Source of the DNA: Coleophoma eucalyptorum
Taxonomy: Eukaryota; Ascomycota; Leotiomycetes; Helotiales; Dermateaceae
Assembly: GCA_026120035.1 (NCBI GenBank)
Contig: JALRME010000022.1
Coordinates: 558,001-622,000 of the forward strand
Length of the DNA: 64,000 bases
Reading direction: 5' to 3'
The notes under the pieces were generated by a model. That model searched no databases, was not told the DNA's origin, and saw nothing but the letters and a program-made list of their open reading frames with translations. Both the position numbers and the translations under genes were made by a program. Shown here piece by piece: positions 1-11,322 of the stretch (positions within the stretch are counted from its first letter, which is position 1; each line of letters opens with the position of its first letter).

Positions 1-1027
1 AGAACAACACTCAAACTCATAATCAGAAACAATCCACCCAAAAAGGATGTGAAGTCTGGCAACACTCCCCAGACGAACCAGTCCAGTGATGTCGCAAATA
101 TAACCTGTGAGACGATCATGAGAGTGGCAGAAGATGACTTCTCAATGGAGAGACCTGTAGTCATGATGAATTCCTGTATGACATCTTAATTAGTCTTAAT
201 ATTCTCTAGAAGAGTGATAAAACTTACTGTAGCAAAGCTTAGGAGGCCTATAAAAAACACCAGAGCAATTTGAGATGCAGTCAAATTCAAATTTGGTCTG
301 AAATCTGAAAGTAACATGGCTACACTCGTGATAATTATGATAGCCATGGCGAAGAAATTCACACTGACAAGAGGGTGAGCGCGGTCCCCAATCATTCTGA
401 TGCAAGAGTAGGCGCACTTCATACAATTAGCATCTATTGGCATGGAGAATATAGTGGAAGACTTACCGCGCCTCCAACAGCTGACAACATCGCAAAAGCA
501 ACGCCAATCAGCATGTTTTCCCTACCTTCATTCCGAATCATAGAAGCTCCACCATGCGAAACTGAATAGCCAAAGATTACTGATGGTTTTGCAATCAAGA
601 TGACGCTCCCAATTGAGACCGTAGCAGCAACACCATGCACACGAGAGAAACCCCCCTTCGTCAGGATTGCCATGAAGAGGCAGCTTCCCAGTGGTGCCAA
701 CAGGTTAAGCACCGAAGCTTCAGCAAGAGGGAGATACTCAAGAGAGTAGTAGAAGCCCACAGCAGCACAGCATCCTCCTAAAGCTCTGCCTAACAAAATC
801 CATCGGACATCTTTCGGCCCTAAGAGCTGATTTGGAACTTCATCGGCCCAGAGATAGACATTGCTAGCGAATAATGTTATGATCATTCGAGCATTGAGTA
901 TTTGCATAGGATTAACTGCAGTCGAAGATCCAGTGATAAGGGTTTTCACCCCAGCATTAACAAAACCGGACAAAACTTGTGAGAGCAAGACCAGCAAAGT
1001 GCCCTGGTTTTGCGTGAGGAACTTCAT
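1..1027 (-). CDS. DMT-superfamily (EamA) transporter, cut by the left window edge
   Basis: Multi-spanning membrane protein of the drug/metabolite transporter superfamily, probably exporting a small metabolite. Exon 1 runs from the ATG at 1027 to the donor near 467. It carries several hydrophobic helices and the EamA-type stretch SLEYLPLAEASVLNLLAPLG. Exon 2 starts at CAYSCIRMIGDRAHPL and ends at the donor near 230. Exon 3 continues off the left edge, so the C-terminus is missing. Sequence and exon layout closely match the second DMT gene at 11323-12495, so the two are paralogues in the same locus. It is divergent from the UstYa gene starting at 1887; the 860-bp gap between them carries the shared palindrome. 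The transported compound is unknown, and a role in product export is inference from position. Family call firm. Confidence 0.85.
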
Positions 1028-1582
1028 GTTTGTTAACCGATATCGTAGGGGATGGTAGCCGCCTTCGAAGTAGAATACGACTCCGAGGAGTTGAAGACTC
1101 AGTTGCCAGTTTGTGTTCGGGAGTTTACTGAGACGAAATAGGATCTTTCATGGTAGATAGTCCAGGGTCCAGGCTTTGAGGTAGCAACTCTGATCACCGC
1201 TTGTCTGATTCCAATGATAAGTGGTAATGCTGCTACGCATAATAGTCCCTAGCACAATCTAGCTACAGTAAACAGCAAAGGTTATGCAGACCTACAAAGG
1301 TCAATCGTCACCAGTGTGTATACTTGTCTTGAAATTTCCAATATGTGAAGCCAGATGTCCTGTAGCCAACTTTGTAAATCATCAAGAACTATACTACCTT
1401 CTCCTTTGATACATTAGCTTACTCATCGGGCCTTTCCCCGCCTCGCACTACTCTCACACCCATACCTTGTCTAAAATGGCATGAATACCCTCGTCAGAAT
1501 TAATGCACTCTTTCGGAGTCTAATATAAGGAAGGTGGACGTATTTTGAAGGTGGGGGGAATGCGACCGGGGGAAGGGCAATG

Positions 1583-1609
1583 TTTTCTGGGGCAACTGCC
1601 CTCCGAAAG
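1583..1609. promoter_or_regulatory. Shared cluster palindrome, divergent promoter
   Basis: GGGGCA-AC-TGCCCT at 1589-1602 is an inverted repeat with a 2-bp spacer. The minus strand reads GTTGCCCCAGAAAA (1596 back to 1583) and the plus strand CTGCCCTCCGAAAG (1596-1609). It lies about 280 bp upstream of the UstYa gene at 1887 and could also serve the divergent transporter. The same palindrome recurs upstream of 8818, 10870 and 18364. A binuclear zinc-cluster regulator binding as a dimer would fit, but that is inference. The rest of 1028-1886 shows no gene. Confidence 0.55.
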
Positions 1610-1886
1610 AACTTGCACCTTTAAACACCTTTCGCTTTTCTTGGGAACGCTGCCAAAATCAGTGGGGGAATGGCATATGCTTGGACTATCAATTAAAATA
1701 CGATGTCGCATATCCGAAATGTTTTTTAAATTTCAAGGCCTAGAAGTTTTCTTTCATCGTTTGTCCTTCAATTCGTTCTTAGTTTTGTGGGTGGGATGAA
1801 AATCAACAAGAGCAGATACTGAACTGCACAAGAGGCAGTTCCGATCTTATTTCACCAAATCCTTGGTCTACTCTCATTATAGCAGG

Positions 1887-3025
1887 ATGGATTCTTTTTT
1901 CGCACGATTTCGAACTGTCCTGCCTCATTCCTACAACAGTATATCTACATCTAGTTTGCACGACAGCGAGGCAGACGAGGCAGACAAGACAAAGGAGGGC
2001 ACCATTACTCCCAAACAATTTAATGGCATCTCACGATTACATGCAATATGTCTCTACGCTTTATCTTTATTCCTAGCTGTAGCACTTTATATGACACTTT
2101 TGGAAAAGGTCGCAGCGGTTGATGACGGTAGATTGGGTAGTTACGAAAGGGGATTCAGCACTGAAATACGTTAGTTACCCTCGTGGCCAAACTATCCATT
2201 ATAGGTTCGAACAGAACTGATAAGAATAGAACCCGACCGAAGTACCCTAAGTTTGAAAAAAGTCAAGTTCTATGGCGGAATAGTGTACGATGAGACCGGT
2301 ACCGCGTCAATTACTCAGTCACCAACGGAGCCCGACTACTTCGGCGTTCCGAGCCCCAGTGTAGACCATCTTTGGAATCTAGATTTAAAAGGTAAGTTTT
2401 CATCTCTCAGCACTTTTATAATGATTTTACTAATATGCTACTAATTTCTCCAGATCGTTTTATTGCCGTACACCCGGACCAATGGCCATCGGAAGCAACA
2501 ACGCTTTTAGATCGCGACTTGGTTAATGGGACAATACGTTTGGAGTAGGTTCTTTAGACTATAACGCATATCCTAATACTAATCTGAGGATCTACTATCA
2601 TAGGACAAATGGTTTACATTCACTTCACTGTCTGGTAAAGTCACCCTAAAGGAATGTCACGGGAAAGAATCTAATCACCCGTCAAGAATTATATTAGAAA
2701 GTCGCTCTCCCCAGAATATTATGTACACCACAAGAGAGATGCAGATCCTGAAGTAACCGAACCTAAAGAATTAGAGTTACACTTGAGTAAGTCGAAAGCA
2801 TCAGAAAATAAGGTATATTTATTTCATGGCTAATATGGAAATGCAGAACATTGCTTGACACAGATCCGCCAATTACTTATGTGCCAACTCGACATGACTC
2901 CAGTACCAAGAACTGTAAGACCCACCAAACACATACATCATGCGGATACAGATATGTGGCATGTATGTAGGGACTTTGGCGCTATGAAGAGCTGGATGTA
3001 TCCGTCTCAAGAACACCACACATGA
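1887..3025 (+). CDS. UstYa/DUF3328 family oxidase, copy 1
   Basis: UstYa-family proteins are type II membrane proteins of the secretory pathway. They act on ribosomal peptide or other peptide products (cyclisation, hydroxylation, halogenation). About six exons: a soluble N-terminus, one transmembrane helix (about residues 50-75), then GSYERGF, KVKFYGGI and the PSPSVDHLW region. The first metal-type motif HSLHC ends one exon. After NYIRKSLSPEYY the second motif HLKHC forms across a splice junction and leads into LTQIRQLLMCQLDMTP. The tail HADTDMWHVCRDFG is typical of the family. I chose ATG 1887 because an in-frame TTG upstream is unlikely to start translation. Introns use GT-AG, and the frame stays open to TGA at 3025. 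The last two exons have a decayed copy at 5255-5590. Which peptide it modifies is unknown. Confidence 0.85.
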
Positions 3026-3701
3026 TATAGTTAGAATGGATAATTGCAAATGAAATTTTGAAGTTCATAGATTATATTTCTGGCTGGTAGATTTGTACCA
3101 GACACCAACCAATCAAGACTGACAGCAAACCCTAGATCCGGACCTATCATATCAACGGCCTCAACTACCTCGAATCTCCACACTCACATAAACAGGGTTT
3201 CCGAGATATCTTACAATATAGGCATTATGTAGTATATAAATAACGAGCGGGAGCATCAAAATTTCGACGAGCAAAGTTCTCATATCCTCCATCTTCGAGA
3301 AATAATTGACCGTTTTGTACCATATCCGAAGGTACTTACACAGATCCTCTTCTTGTATAAGAGGAACAAGTACTGTTCAAGAAGGCGTGACTTCGGGATC
3401 AAACTTAGGCCAAGGATTTTCCATACTCCTTTGAACATGCTGCTTATTCCTTCTTTGGCCATGTTGAAGGCGCCAGTTGAAAGCCTTAACTAACTCCTCA
3501 ACAATTGAAGCAAGTATAGCGTACCGAATAGGATCTAAAATTGATTTTAGAGGCCATTTCGGCCCGGTCGATACCACATATAATCGCATTCGAGGTGAAG
3601 TAGGACAAATTCCCGCGTCATGAATATCTCATAGAGGCGATAGCTAGCACGGAGAGGCATTTAGGCTGATTCAAAATGGTATCTTATATGGTAGACGATA
3701 A
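3026..3701. other. Intergenic region between convergent UstYa copies 1 and 2
   Basis: A 676-bp stretch between convergent genes. A minus-strand reading frame at 3377-3589 (70 codons, WPLKSILDPIRYAILA region) has no family features I recognise and no clear start or splice context, so I do not call it a gene. Confidence 0.5.
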
Positions 3702-4791
3702 TTATGGATGATGTTCAGAATTATACGCTATTTTAGGTCCCCTTGGCACGGCAATACTACCATTATATCTCGCCTTACTAAATTCTTGAAGAATTTCGAA
3801 ATTGCGGCAAGTATGCTGCTGCTTGGGGTTGATGTACTGCCCTCGGAAAGGATGAAACTCGCTCGGTGAGATAACGCTCGTTGCCTGACACATTACCAAC
3901 TGTCTTAGATGGTCGATGCAATGCACTAGATAAAATTCAGCGATAGCCAAAAGTCTCAAATGGAAGAGCGGTTACATTGATGGGTCATTCCACGGTGTTT
4001 TTCCTCCTTGTAATAATCACGGCGAAGGGCTTTTCGTAACTGGTTCTGCGAAACATAATCAGCGTTCAAGTTACAGGTCTAAATTAGATCACCAGAAAAA
4101 CTTACGATACAGTGTAGACAATGAAACAGATCGAGACTAAGGAACAGAGGACATCAGTATTGCACTGGACCCAAAAGAACTATCCTTACGTTCCAGTCCA
4201 GCCACCACTGACTCTATCTCGATATCTTTCGTGATCTGAACCCCATAATTCTTTGGCTTCGGCCTCTGAAACCGAGAAGTAGTGACTCTCGCCTCCAATC
4301 AAGTCATTCCAGGCTTTATCGATTTCAGGGCTTGGCTCTCCAACATATAATGATGGTGCAAGCACTTCCTCACCCTCCGGAGTGAACTCAACTCCACCAG
4401 TAAATTTTGTTTGTGTGAGTTCAAAAATTTCAGGTGGTGCTGTCATCAGTCAATTCCATCAGCGGTCAAACATGCAACTGAGTTGATGAACTGTCCATCG
4501 TAACTTACCGACAATTCTTTCCTCAACGAAGCCATTCTCAAACGAGCCCCATGGGCCCTCAATGCTCCTTTTCCCAAGCTTTGCGCCGATGGAGAGTAGT
4601 ATTATGCTCCATGTGAAAAATAAAAGGAACCCGCAAGTAATGTACGTGAGTTTCTTACCGATACTGCGACGTGGTCGTAAACTATGTGATTGTTCATGAC
4701 TTGAACCATCCTCACTGTCTTGTGACTCTTTCTCTAGAAAGCCATCTCGCTCATCAATGTGTAAAGTTTGAAATTCGGAACGGTCCAACAT
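3702..4791 (-). CDS. UstYa/DUF3328 family oxidase, copy 2
   Basis: Five-exon type II membrane protein of the UstYa family. Exon 1 (ATG 4791 to about 4509) has a charged N-terminus, one transmembrane helix and GSFENGFVEERIV. Exon 2 (about 4439-4188) holds KFTGGVEF and the PSPEIDKAWNDLIGG block. The first HxxHC motif, FHCLHC, is on a short third exon. Exon 4 carries NQLRKALRRDYY. A 50-nt intron with a good branch point (GCTGAAT) and TAG acceptor joins CATCAAT to TGCATTGC and creates the second motif HQLHCIDHLRQLVMCQ. The tail HTCRNFEILQEF matches copy 5. The motif appearing exactly at the splice junction is strong support for an intact gene. Role within the putative peptide pathway is inferred from family and neighbours. 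Confidence 0.85.
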
Positions 4792-4908
4792 GATAAAAAA
4801 TATAAAAAATTGATCGCAAAAAGTCGACAAAGAATAGATTCCTGGGCATTTGATTCTTATGAGCGAAATGTCACATGTCATGACAAGCGAAAATGTTTGG
4901 AGTGTCAA

Positions 4909-4924
4909 CTGTCCCCTAAAAGTG
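4909..4924 (+). promoter_or_regulatory. Half-site of the shared cluster motif
   Basis: CTGTCCCCTAAAAGTG lies about 120 bp upstream of the start of UstYa copy 2. It matches the TGCCCCCTAAAAG half site at 16764 except for one base in the core. The flanking bases GTGTCA-AC-TGTCCC give a degenerate version of the palindrome. Confidence 0.4.
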
Positions 4925-5038
4925 AACTTCGGTAAGATTCAAGCGGGATTTCTTGATTTCGTCTATAGCCCTTTTAGGAGCTTACGTACGTTGTACTCCT
5001 ATAAGATTCAGTATGTATTATTCGCTTATTGTTAGATA

Positions 5039-5165
5039 CTGTTGGAATGTTATTCATAGGTCAATCACGAGACCTAGTCACTTGTATACAGTATCATTAG
5101 CGAGGGAGGTACTTATACCTCCCTACCTCACACTCTCTTCAACCAGAATCTATTACACACCTTAT
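5039..5165 (+). mobile_element. LTR-like remnant (Ty1/copia-like), copy A
   Basis: Begins TGTTGGAAT, the usual 5' end of fungal Ty1/copia LTRs. It contains a short palindromic GGAGGTACTTATACCTCC block followed by CCTCACACTC. The same order (TGTTGGAAT, palindromic box, CACTC-rich stretch) occurs at 23139-23275, and the latter half at about 5800-5870. No internal coding region was seen, so this would be a solo or truncated LTR. The ends are approximate. Confidence 0.4.
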
Positions 5166-5254
5166 GAACACTACATGAATCTGATTTGACTTAAGAGTCA
5201 CTTACTACGTTACCTGACGTAAACCAACAGATATACTCTAAATACTAGTAAACA

Positions 5255-5590
5255 AAAATTATATTAGAAAATCACCCGAGTATTATGGTACCTACATGGA
5301 AGGCGTAGGCTTTAATATGACTACAACTGAGCCCAAACCGTATGAATTGGACGTGAGTCAGTAGTTGGTCAACTAGTGGAATCTTGCTCTTGCCTAATTT
5401 CGACATGGAACATTGTTTGGGACAGATTCACCAATTAATCATGTGCCAGCTCGATATGACCACAATAGCGAGCACTTTGACGCCTATTAAATATGTACAT
5501 CATGCCGACACCAAAATGTGGCATTTCTGTAGAGATTTTGGGGCAATGAGAACCTAGATGCATCCAGCAGAAGAACACCACACCTGATAT
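5255..5590 (+). pseudogene. Truncated copy of the 3' end of UstYa copy 1
   Basis: The stretch starting ATATTAGAAAATCACCCGAG parallels the exon start at 2694 of UstYa copy 1 (ATATTAGAAAGTCGCTCTCC). Downstream, an open stretch beginning HCLGQIHQLIMCQLDMT and ending HADTKMWHFCRDFGAM matches that gene's last exon and even its 3' flank (GAACACCACA then TGATAT). The 5' exons, transmembrane helix and first HxxHC motif are absent, and the upstream exon is disrupted, so it cannot make a working oxidase. It sits between two LTR-like segments, suggesting a duplication followed by decay. Confidence 0.8.
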
Positions 5591-5639
5591 CTGTAGTAGG
5601 TCGATAACTGATTGAAAGACAACTGTCGGTATATCATTA

Positions 5640-5960
5640 TTGGATCTCGATCTCGACCTCGATCGAACACTCGTTCGTACTTACTACAAACACCACCTGT
5701 TTGCAATTACGTAGTACTACGAACAAGAGGTCGGATCGATGCCTACATTACGTAGCATTACGAACGGAGGTTGAATCGATACCTATTCTGGTTGTTCTAC
5801 AAACAGATGAAGGTATTGATAAGACCTCCATCACACTCACTTAGAACAGAAAAAAAATATACACATTTTTACCTCACGCATTTTGACTGTTATTGGTACA
5901 GCTGAAATGAGAGGTATTCCAACAACAACTTTATCTATACTTATAAGACCCAATTTCTTG
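5640..5960 (+). mobile_element. LTR-like remnant, copy B, with downstream primer-site-like sequence
   Basis: Shares with 23170-23345 the blocks CACCTGTTTG, CTACAAACAGA, GGTATTGATA, CACTCACTTAGAA, TTACCTCAC, ATTTTGAC, TGAGAGGTA/AAGAGGTA. The order and spacing match over about 200 bp, so the two are copies of one repeat family. Internal short repeats (TACGTAG, ACGAAC, GATCGATGCC/GAATCGATACC) suggest further rearrangement. A retrotransposon LTR plus the first internal bases is the likeliest reading. No gag or pol was seen. Confidence 0.45.
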
Positions 5961-6319
5961 AAGCTCTCAGAGATATTGGAAGGCTGCCATAGTGATTTTA
6001 CATCTCAATAGCATAAAATATATTATGACATACCGTTTCTTGATAATCTGATCGATCTATTACACATGGTCGGAAATGAATTTAGTCAAGAGGGGCATAA
6101 GAAGTAAGTTTTTGGAATCACTGAAATTATACCAACCCACCATTCTTTCACTATAGTATTTTACTAGATTTAAACAGTTTAGAATAGTATTTCTCTTTTT
6201 TTTTATATTGTCTCTCAGTTATACTTCGTCGAGAGAAGGTGTGAAACTGATTTAATGAGCGCCTACCCACTGAGCCTAAAGTACACGCGACTATTCATAC
6301 AACTATTACTACTTCAGTC

Positions 6320-7397
<1,078 letters not shown>

Positions 7398-7665
7398 GCT
7401 TTGCGTGGCGAGGTTTGATAGTAAACAGTAATCTTTGATGCAGAAACCAGAAGCTATTTAATATATAAAATATGCGAACAGCTTGGGTGCGGATAGACTA
7501 ACCAGAGGATTCTTGCAAAGAGATATTACACTGGATCCTAGCTGTCACGTTGCGTCTAATTCGTTCTTAGTCCTGAATACTAAACTTTGAGAGGGCCACC
7601 AGGGTGGGTCACCATTATGCACGGCTAAACCCAGAAGGAACATGAAGGTTCTCTCAAGCTTTAAT

Positions 7666-7929
7666 TCATTTAATGTCAAACAGTGTACCCTTCAATACAA
7701 CAACTGCTGCTGTTGCTGCCGCTGAATATACGAATACTATTCCTTTCAACTTCTTATCTGGAATTCTTACCACACGCTCGTGATTAATGATTAAGAAAGC
7801 TAGTACTGGATGCCAAACATTCATAGAGCTTTGTATGATTAATTTTTGCCAAGTACCGTTAGATCTGCTACACAAGCCATCAGTCGCATATATTAGGGCT
7901 TCCTGTGTTAATCTGAATGTGGTTTTCAT
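7666..7929 (-). CDS. Unrecognised short reading frame with one hydrophobic segment
   Basis: An 87-codon frame from ATG 7929. It has an NGTW glycosylation-type site, a hydrophobic patch around WHPVLAFLII and a second near the C-terminus (GIVFVYSAAATAAVVVL). It matches no family I recognise and lacks clear start context. It may be an exon of a larger decayed gene or noise. Listed because it fills the gap between the cargo receptor and the cysteine-rich gene; the rest of 7398-8522 shows nothing else. Confidence 0.2.
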   Translation of the reverse strand: MKTTFRLTQEALIYATDGLCSRSNGTWQKLIIQSSMNVWHPVLAFLIINHERVVRIPDKKLKGIVFVYSAAATAAVVVLKGTLFDIK

Positions 7930-8522
7930 ATTTACTATCAATTGGCCACGATTAAGGTTCAGAAGTAAAACAGCTCGCTAGCATGGTAATGCTACACCAC
8001 CATGTTTCCGGGTACACATGTCCTGGCAAAGAATCTATGAAATCTAAGCGAAGATCTCGATCAAGGTAGGATTGTCACAAAGGATTCGTATGGCTCGCGT
8101 TCTACGGCTATTGCTATCTTCCATTAAAGAAATGCCGATGGGTGGTTTATATTAAAATCTAGGTTGAGTTTACAGCCTTGACTAGAGTTGCACAATTGTC
8201 GGGCATTAGTATTCACATTATTCCATCGAAAATTACTGCAAATGTAACAGTGAATCATACGGATATCATCCTATTTCCGGCTGTGCACATCATAGATCTA
8301 ATCACGCTGAATATAACCATGGAAATCTAGTTTAATTTTGTTCCATTCGCTAAAAGAGTGTGATAGCCTATAGCTGACAAAACAAAAGGATCCACCGAAA
8401 CAGCTACCCCCCGACCCACTTCTACCCAGTTAGACAAGTTTAAAACAATACTCTACAATCTACCAAGGAGAAGTCGCCGACCACTCCCTCATAGGCAGCC
8501 AATCCCTCGGTTGATGTGGAGT

Positions 8523-8818
8523 CTAGTTTGTTTCAGCGAAGATGCTTCGCTCGGTGATCTACAAATGAAATGAGTCAGTATATCGAGATACTCGAAACAG
8601 GTTTGGGGGATCAATTATACCTCTGGGCTGCATTCGGCATCAGATCCCTCGTCACAAGCATAGCAGCACTCATTGCTGTAACAGCAGGTCTTGCCAAGGC
8701 AACTCTCTCCATTGGCACATGTTCCGTCGCGAGGCACCAAGTTGGGGTAGGAAGGACCGGCAACGGCTGCAGTAGCGAAAATGGTGGCAGCAGCCATAAG
8801 GATGTGAGTGAATTGCAT
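8523..8818 (-). CDS. Small secreted eight-cysteine protein
   Basis: From ATG 8818 the protein starts with a clear signal peptide (MQFTHILMAAATIFATAAVA), then a short spacer to VPR-DG. The mature part has eight cysteines spaced C-x5-C-x4-CC-x4-CC-x2-C-x7-C. Unspliced, it ends at SPEV after 67 residues. However, a 62-nt intron with GTATAA donor, ACTGAC branch point and TTTGTAG acceptor fits well and extends the tail to ITERSIFAETN, about 79 residues. The shared cluster palindrome lies about 180 bp upstream. Small cysteine-rich secreted proteins can be effectors, antimicrobial peptides or precursors. Here the UstYa genes on both sides and the shared motif make a substrate or precursor role worth testing. 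There is no tandem core repeat and no KR site, unlike known dikaritin precursors. Function unknown. Confidence 0.75.
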
Positions 8819-9000
8819 TTTGAATAGAGGTTGGGTTTCGAGATGTTCGAGGTATAAAGACGTTGATAGAATGATGAAGGTGATTGTAAGATGAGGATGC
8901 TTGATGAGGATGATAAATTGTAGACGTAGAGAAGGCAATATATATACTTGAGGGGCTTTCAGGGCATCATGATACTTTGAGGAGAAATAAAATCTTTTGG

Positions 9001-9014
9001 GGGGCAATTGCTCC
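9001..9014. promoter_or_regulatory. Shared cluster palindrome upstream of the cysteine-rich gene
   Basis: GGGGCA-AT-TGCTCC, an inverted repeat with a 2-bp spacer, one mismatch from perfect. Read on the gene's strand the flank is CAATTGCCCCCCAAAAGAT, which also matches the extended half site seen at 16764 and 18497. It lies about 180 bp before the start codon at 8818. Apart from this site, 8819-9417 shows no gene. Confidence 0.55.
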
Positions 9015-9417
9015 AGGAAAGGAACAGATCATGCAACCTAGCAGCAACACCTATCAGGATTTTGTGGAAGGTTTAAGGTGCCAAAAAGGAGATGTGCTAT
9101 AAGTCTCGGATAACCAGGACCTAGTTTCAAGAGGCATAGTTTGTAAATGGTAAGAAATCTATACACAAAAATAGAGCACTTTCAAATGTAAGAAAAAGGC
9201 ATACAATGGGAATTTAGATCCTGAGAGCCAGGTATATTGTTCCGCCCTGTACCGCCTGTATATGACGTCCAGAACCGCAGAATCTCAGATATTGAAGAAA
9301 GGAGAGAATAACCGTATAGAATCAATTACCGATTGTAACTTGGTATTATCTTTACTCTGGTTCTCCCAAACTTTCTTTGCGCTAATTGGTAATTCTCTTA
9401 TAGATTACTGTTTAGGG

Positions 9418-9560
9418 AATATCTGCTAGCATTTGGTCTGCCATTTTAACTCGACTTGTACGCTCAAGAGGTGAAAACCTGAAGCTATATTTGCTCATGC
9501 AGATACGGATCCATGGCATGTGGGCAGAGACTTCCGGGGGTGCAGAAAAACTGTCTACGA
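9418..9560 (+). pseudogene. Decayed last exon of a UstYa gene, related to copy 7
   Basis: The run from AATATCTGCTAGCATTTGG to GGTGCAGAAAAACTG aligns along its length with the last exon of UstYa copy 7 (minus strand, about 17395-17245). The conserved tail HADTDPWHVGRDF is readable, but the family cysteine in WHVCRDF is replaced by Gly and the second HxxHC motif is not preserved. No upstream exons are recognisable. It is a fragment of a former eighth or ninth UstYa gene. The flanking 9561-9861 region shows no gene. Confidence 0.75.
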
Positions 9561-9861
9561 GAACCTTTGTCTTTTTTCCTTCAATATGATAACAAAACGA
9601 CCGGTAATGGATACAAGAAAGAATATTGTCGTTCACCCCACCTAGCAATTAGATCAAGAACTTTGTTTTAAATTGACGAGGTTGTGCAATGTTTGCTCAA
9701 TGTTTGCTCAATGAGCCATCACGTCATCCTGGGCCTTGAGTCCAGTTGAGTCTACAAATAAACGCCAAAAGAGAATCTGCATAATTGCAGATAGATACGT
9801 ATAGCCACATCGATGATTGCAACACTGAAATATCCGTAAACATCTGGTGCCTGCGTGAGCA

Positions 9862-10870
9862 TCACCGTTTATATCGTCGTGCCCATCCATTATGCGTTTT
9901 AACAATTGCACGATTACTTAACGCATCCAGCAAAGCCTGTTCATCACGACACATATGTTGTAAATGCCAATCCTTTGATATTGGGGCATCCTTCGGATGT
10001 TGTATAGCCAAATCTGCTTTGCAAACAACAACCTTGAATGGTAAGTCAGCCCTCAATTGCCTTTTAATTCAGAGACTTAATAAAATTCATACTAACCTGT
10101 CTTACCATTTCGAGGCAATGGTCTGTATGATGAAATTGCTGCTCCGTCATGTTATTCCCCTTCTTCTGTTCGAATAAATAATGTTTTAAAACACCCTAGA
10201 GACAGTTGTCAGTTCGGCTGTTACAAAGGCTGGGTACAGATGTTTGTGCGCACAATACAGTGCATCTGGTGCAAAAAAGCCAACCCAAACCCCTGAGTGC
10301 CAACTGCAAATTCGGTCGAATTTTCTGTTGTACCACCTAAATCCACCCCACCGTCGAGTCCATACTTTTGCGGATCTTCAATCGCAATAAAATCGCCCGG
10401 ATAGATCTCGTCCCAGGCCGTAGATTGACGTTCAAAATCAAAGGCTTTCCCTTTATAGAGATTCCAAGCCTTACCATCATATGGATCATCGTTAATGAAT
10501 CTGTCGTCTGAATGAAACGGGCGTGGGATCCATGGAACTGGGTAAAGTCAGTTGTTATGTCTATATCTAGAGAAGATGATATGGACGGTAGAATCGTACT
10601 GTCTCCAAAAATGGTACCGGCCGAGTGATCATCAATAGCACATACTGGAACGCGTGAGTTAAAAATGAGAAGAAGTAGGAGAATAGGACTGAGGATAGCC
10701 GAGAAACAAGTTATTTTCCAACCAAGCCCATAGAATACCGAGCGTGTTGGTAGTTGCTGGTTTCCTTCTAACTCATTGACAGAGTCTTCTTCAGACGTGG
10801 GAACTAGAGAGAATTTAGTTCGAAATGGATTCGTATAACGCCATTTATCGGAGGATATGGTAGCCTGCAT
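9862..10870 (-). CDS. UstYa/DUF3328 family oxidase, copy 3
   Basis: Start placed at ATG 10870, giving a short cytosolic segment and one transmembrane helix (ITCFSAILSPILLLLLIF). An intron of about 80 nt (donor in GCCGGTACC, acceptor CCCAG near 10540) restores the frame VPWIPRPFHSDDRFINDDPYD. This continues through AWNLYKG and STAWDEIYPGDF to the first HxxHC motif HQMHC. A 58-nt intron is followed by LKHYLFEQKKGNNMTEQQ and the second motif HTDHCLEMVRQ. A third intron leads to VVVCKADLAIQHPKDAP and HLQHMCRDEQALLDAL. The domain set is complete and the protein looks functional. The palindrome lies about 105 bp upstream. The chemistry it performs cannot be read from sequence. Confidence 0.82.
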
Positions 10871-10970
10871 TTTGCAGAATCCAGGAAACCGGATGCGAGT
10901 GGGATACAAGGCTATTTAATGAAATTAATGGCGATTAATCATCTTGTTGTATAAATAACATTTCTTTAGT

Positions 10971-10991
10971 AGGGCACTTTGCCCTCTAAAC
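10971..10991. promoter_or_regulatory. Shared cluster palindrome upstream of UstYa copy 3
   Basis: AGGGCA-CTT-TGCCCT, an inverted repeat with a 3-bp spacer, continuing as TTTGCCCTCTAAAC. It lies about 105 bp upstream of the start at 10870. Spacing differs by one base from the copies at 1589, 9001 and 18491. The rest of 10992-11322 shows no gene. Confidence 0.5.
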
Positions 10992-11322
10992 CCTTCTACG
11001 CGAGCTCCCTCAAACTCGCAACGCATTTTCAGATCTGGCATATGCAACATACGCAATAACAGAGCACTGGGCAAGGATAGAAGCAAGGTAACCAGTCTGA
11101 TAACTGCTCATTTCGTGCTCTAAACGTCTAAATTCTAAATTGAGTAGTGGGTGGCCATTTCCCGTAACGAAATGCCATGTTGATTCTAATTGTCTTGATT
11201 GCTACTTTCCAGTGAATTTCAAGAGATTGTAGCAAGCAAAGGATCTTGGTACTCAGCAGGCAACGCGAGAAGTAGTGGATGTTCAATGACCCGAGCATAG
11301 TATAGACAATTACACATGCTTG

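Noticed and set aside
3377..3589. Minus-strand frame between UstYa copies 1 and 2 as a gene
   Set aside because: No recognised motif, weak start and no plausible splice partner.
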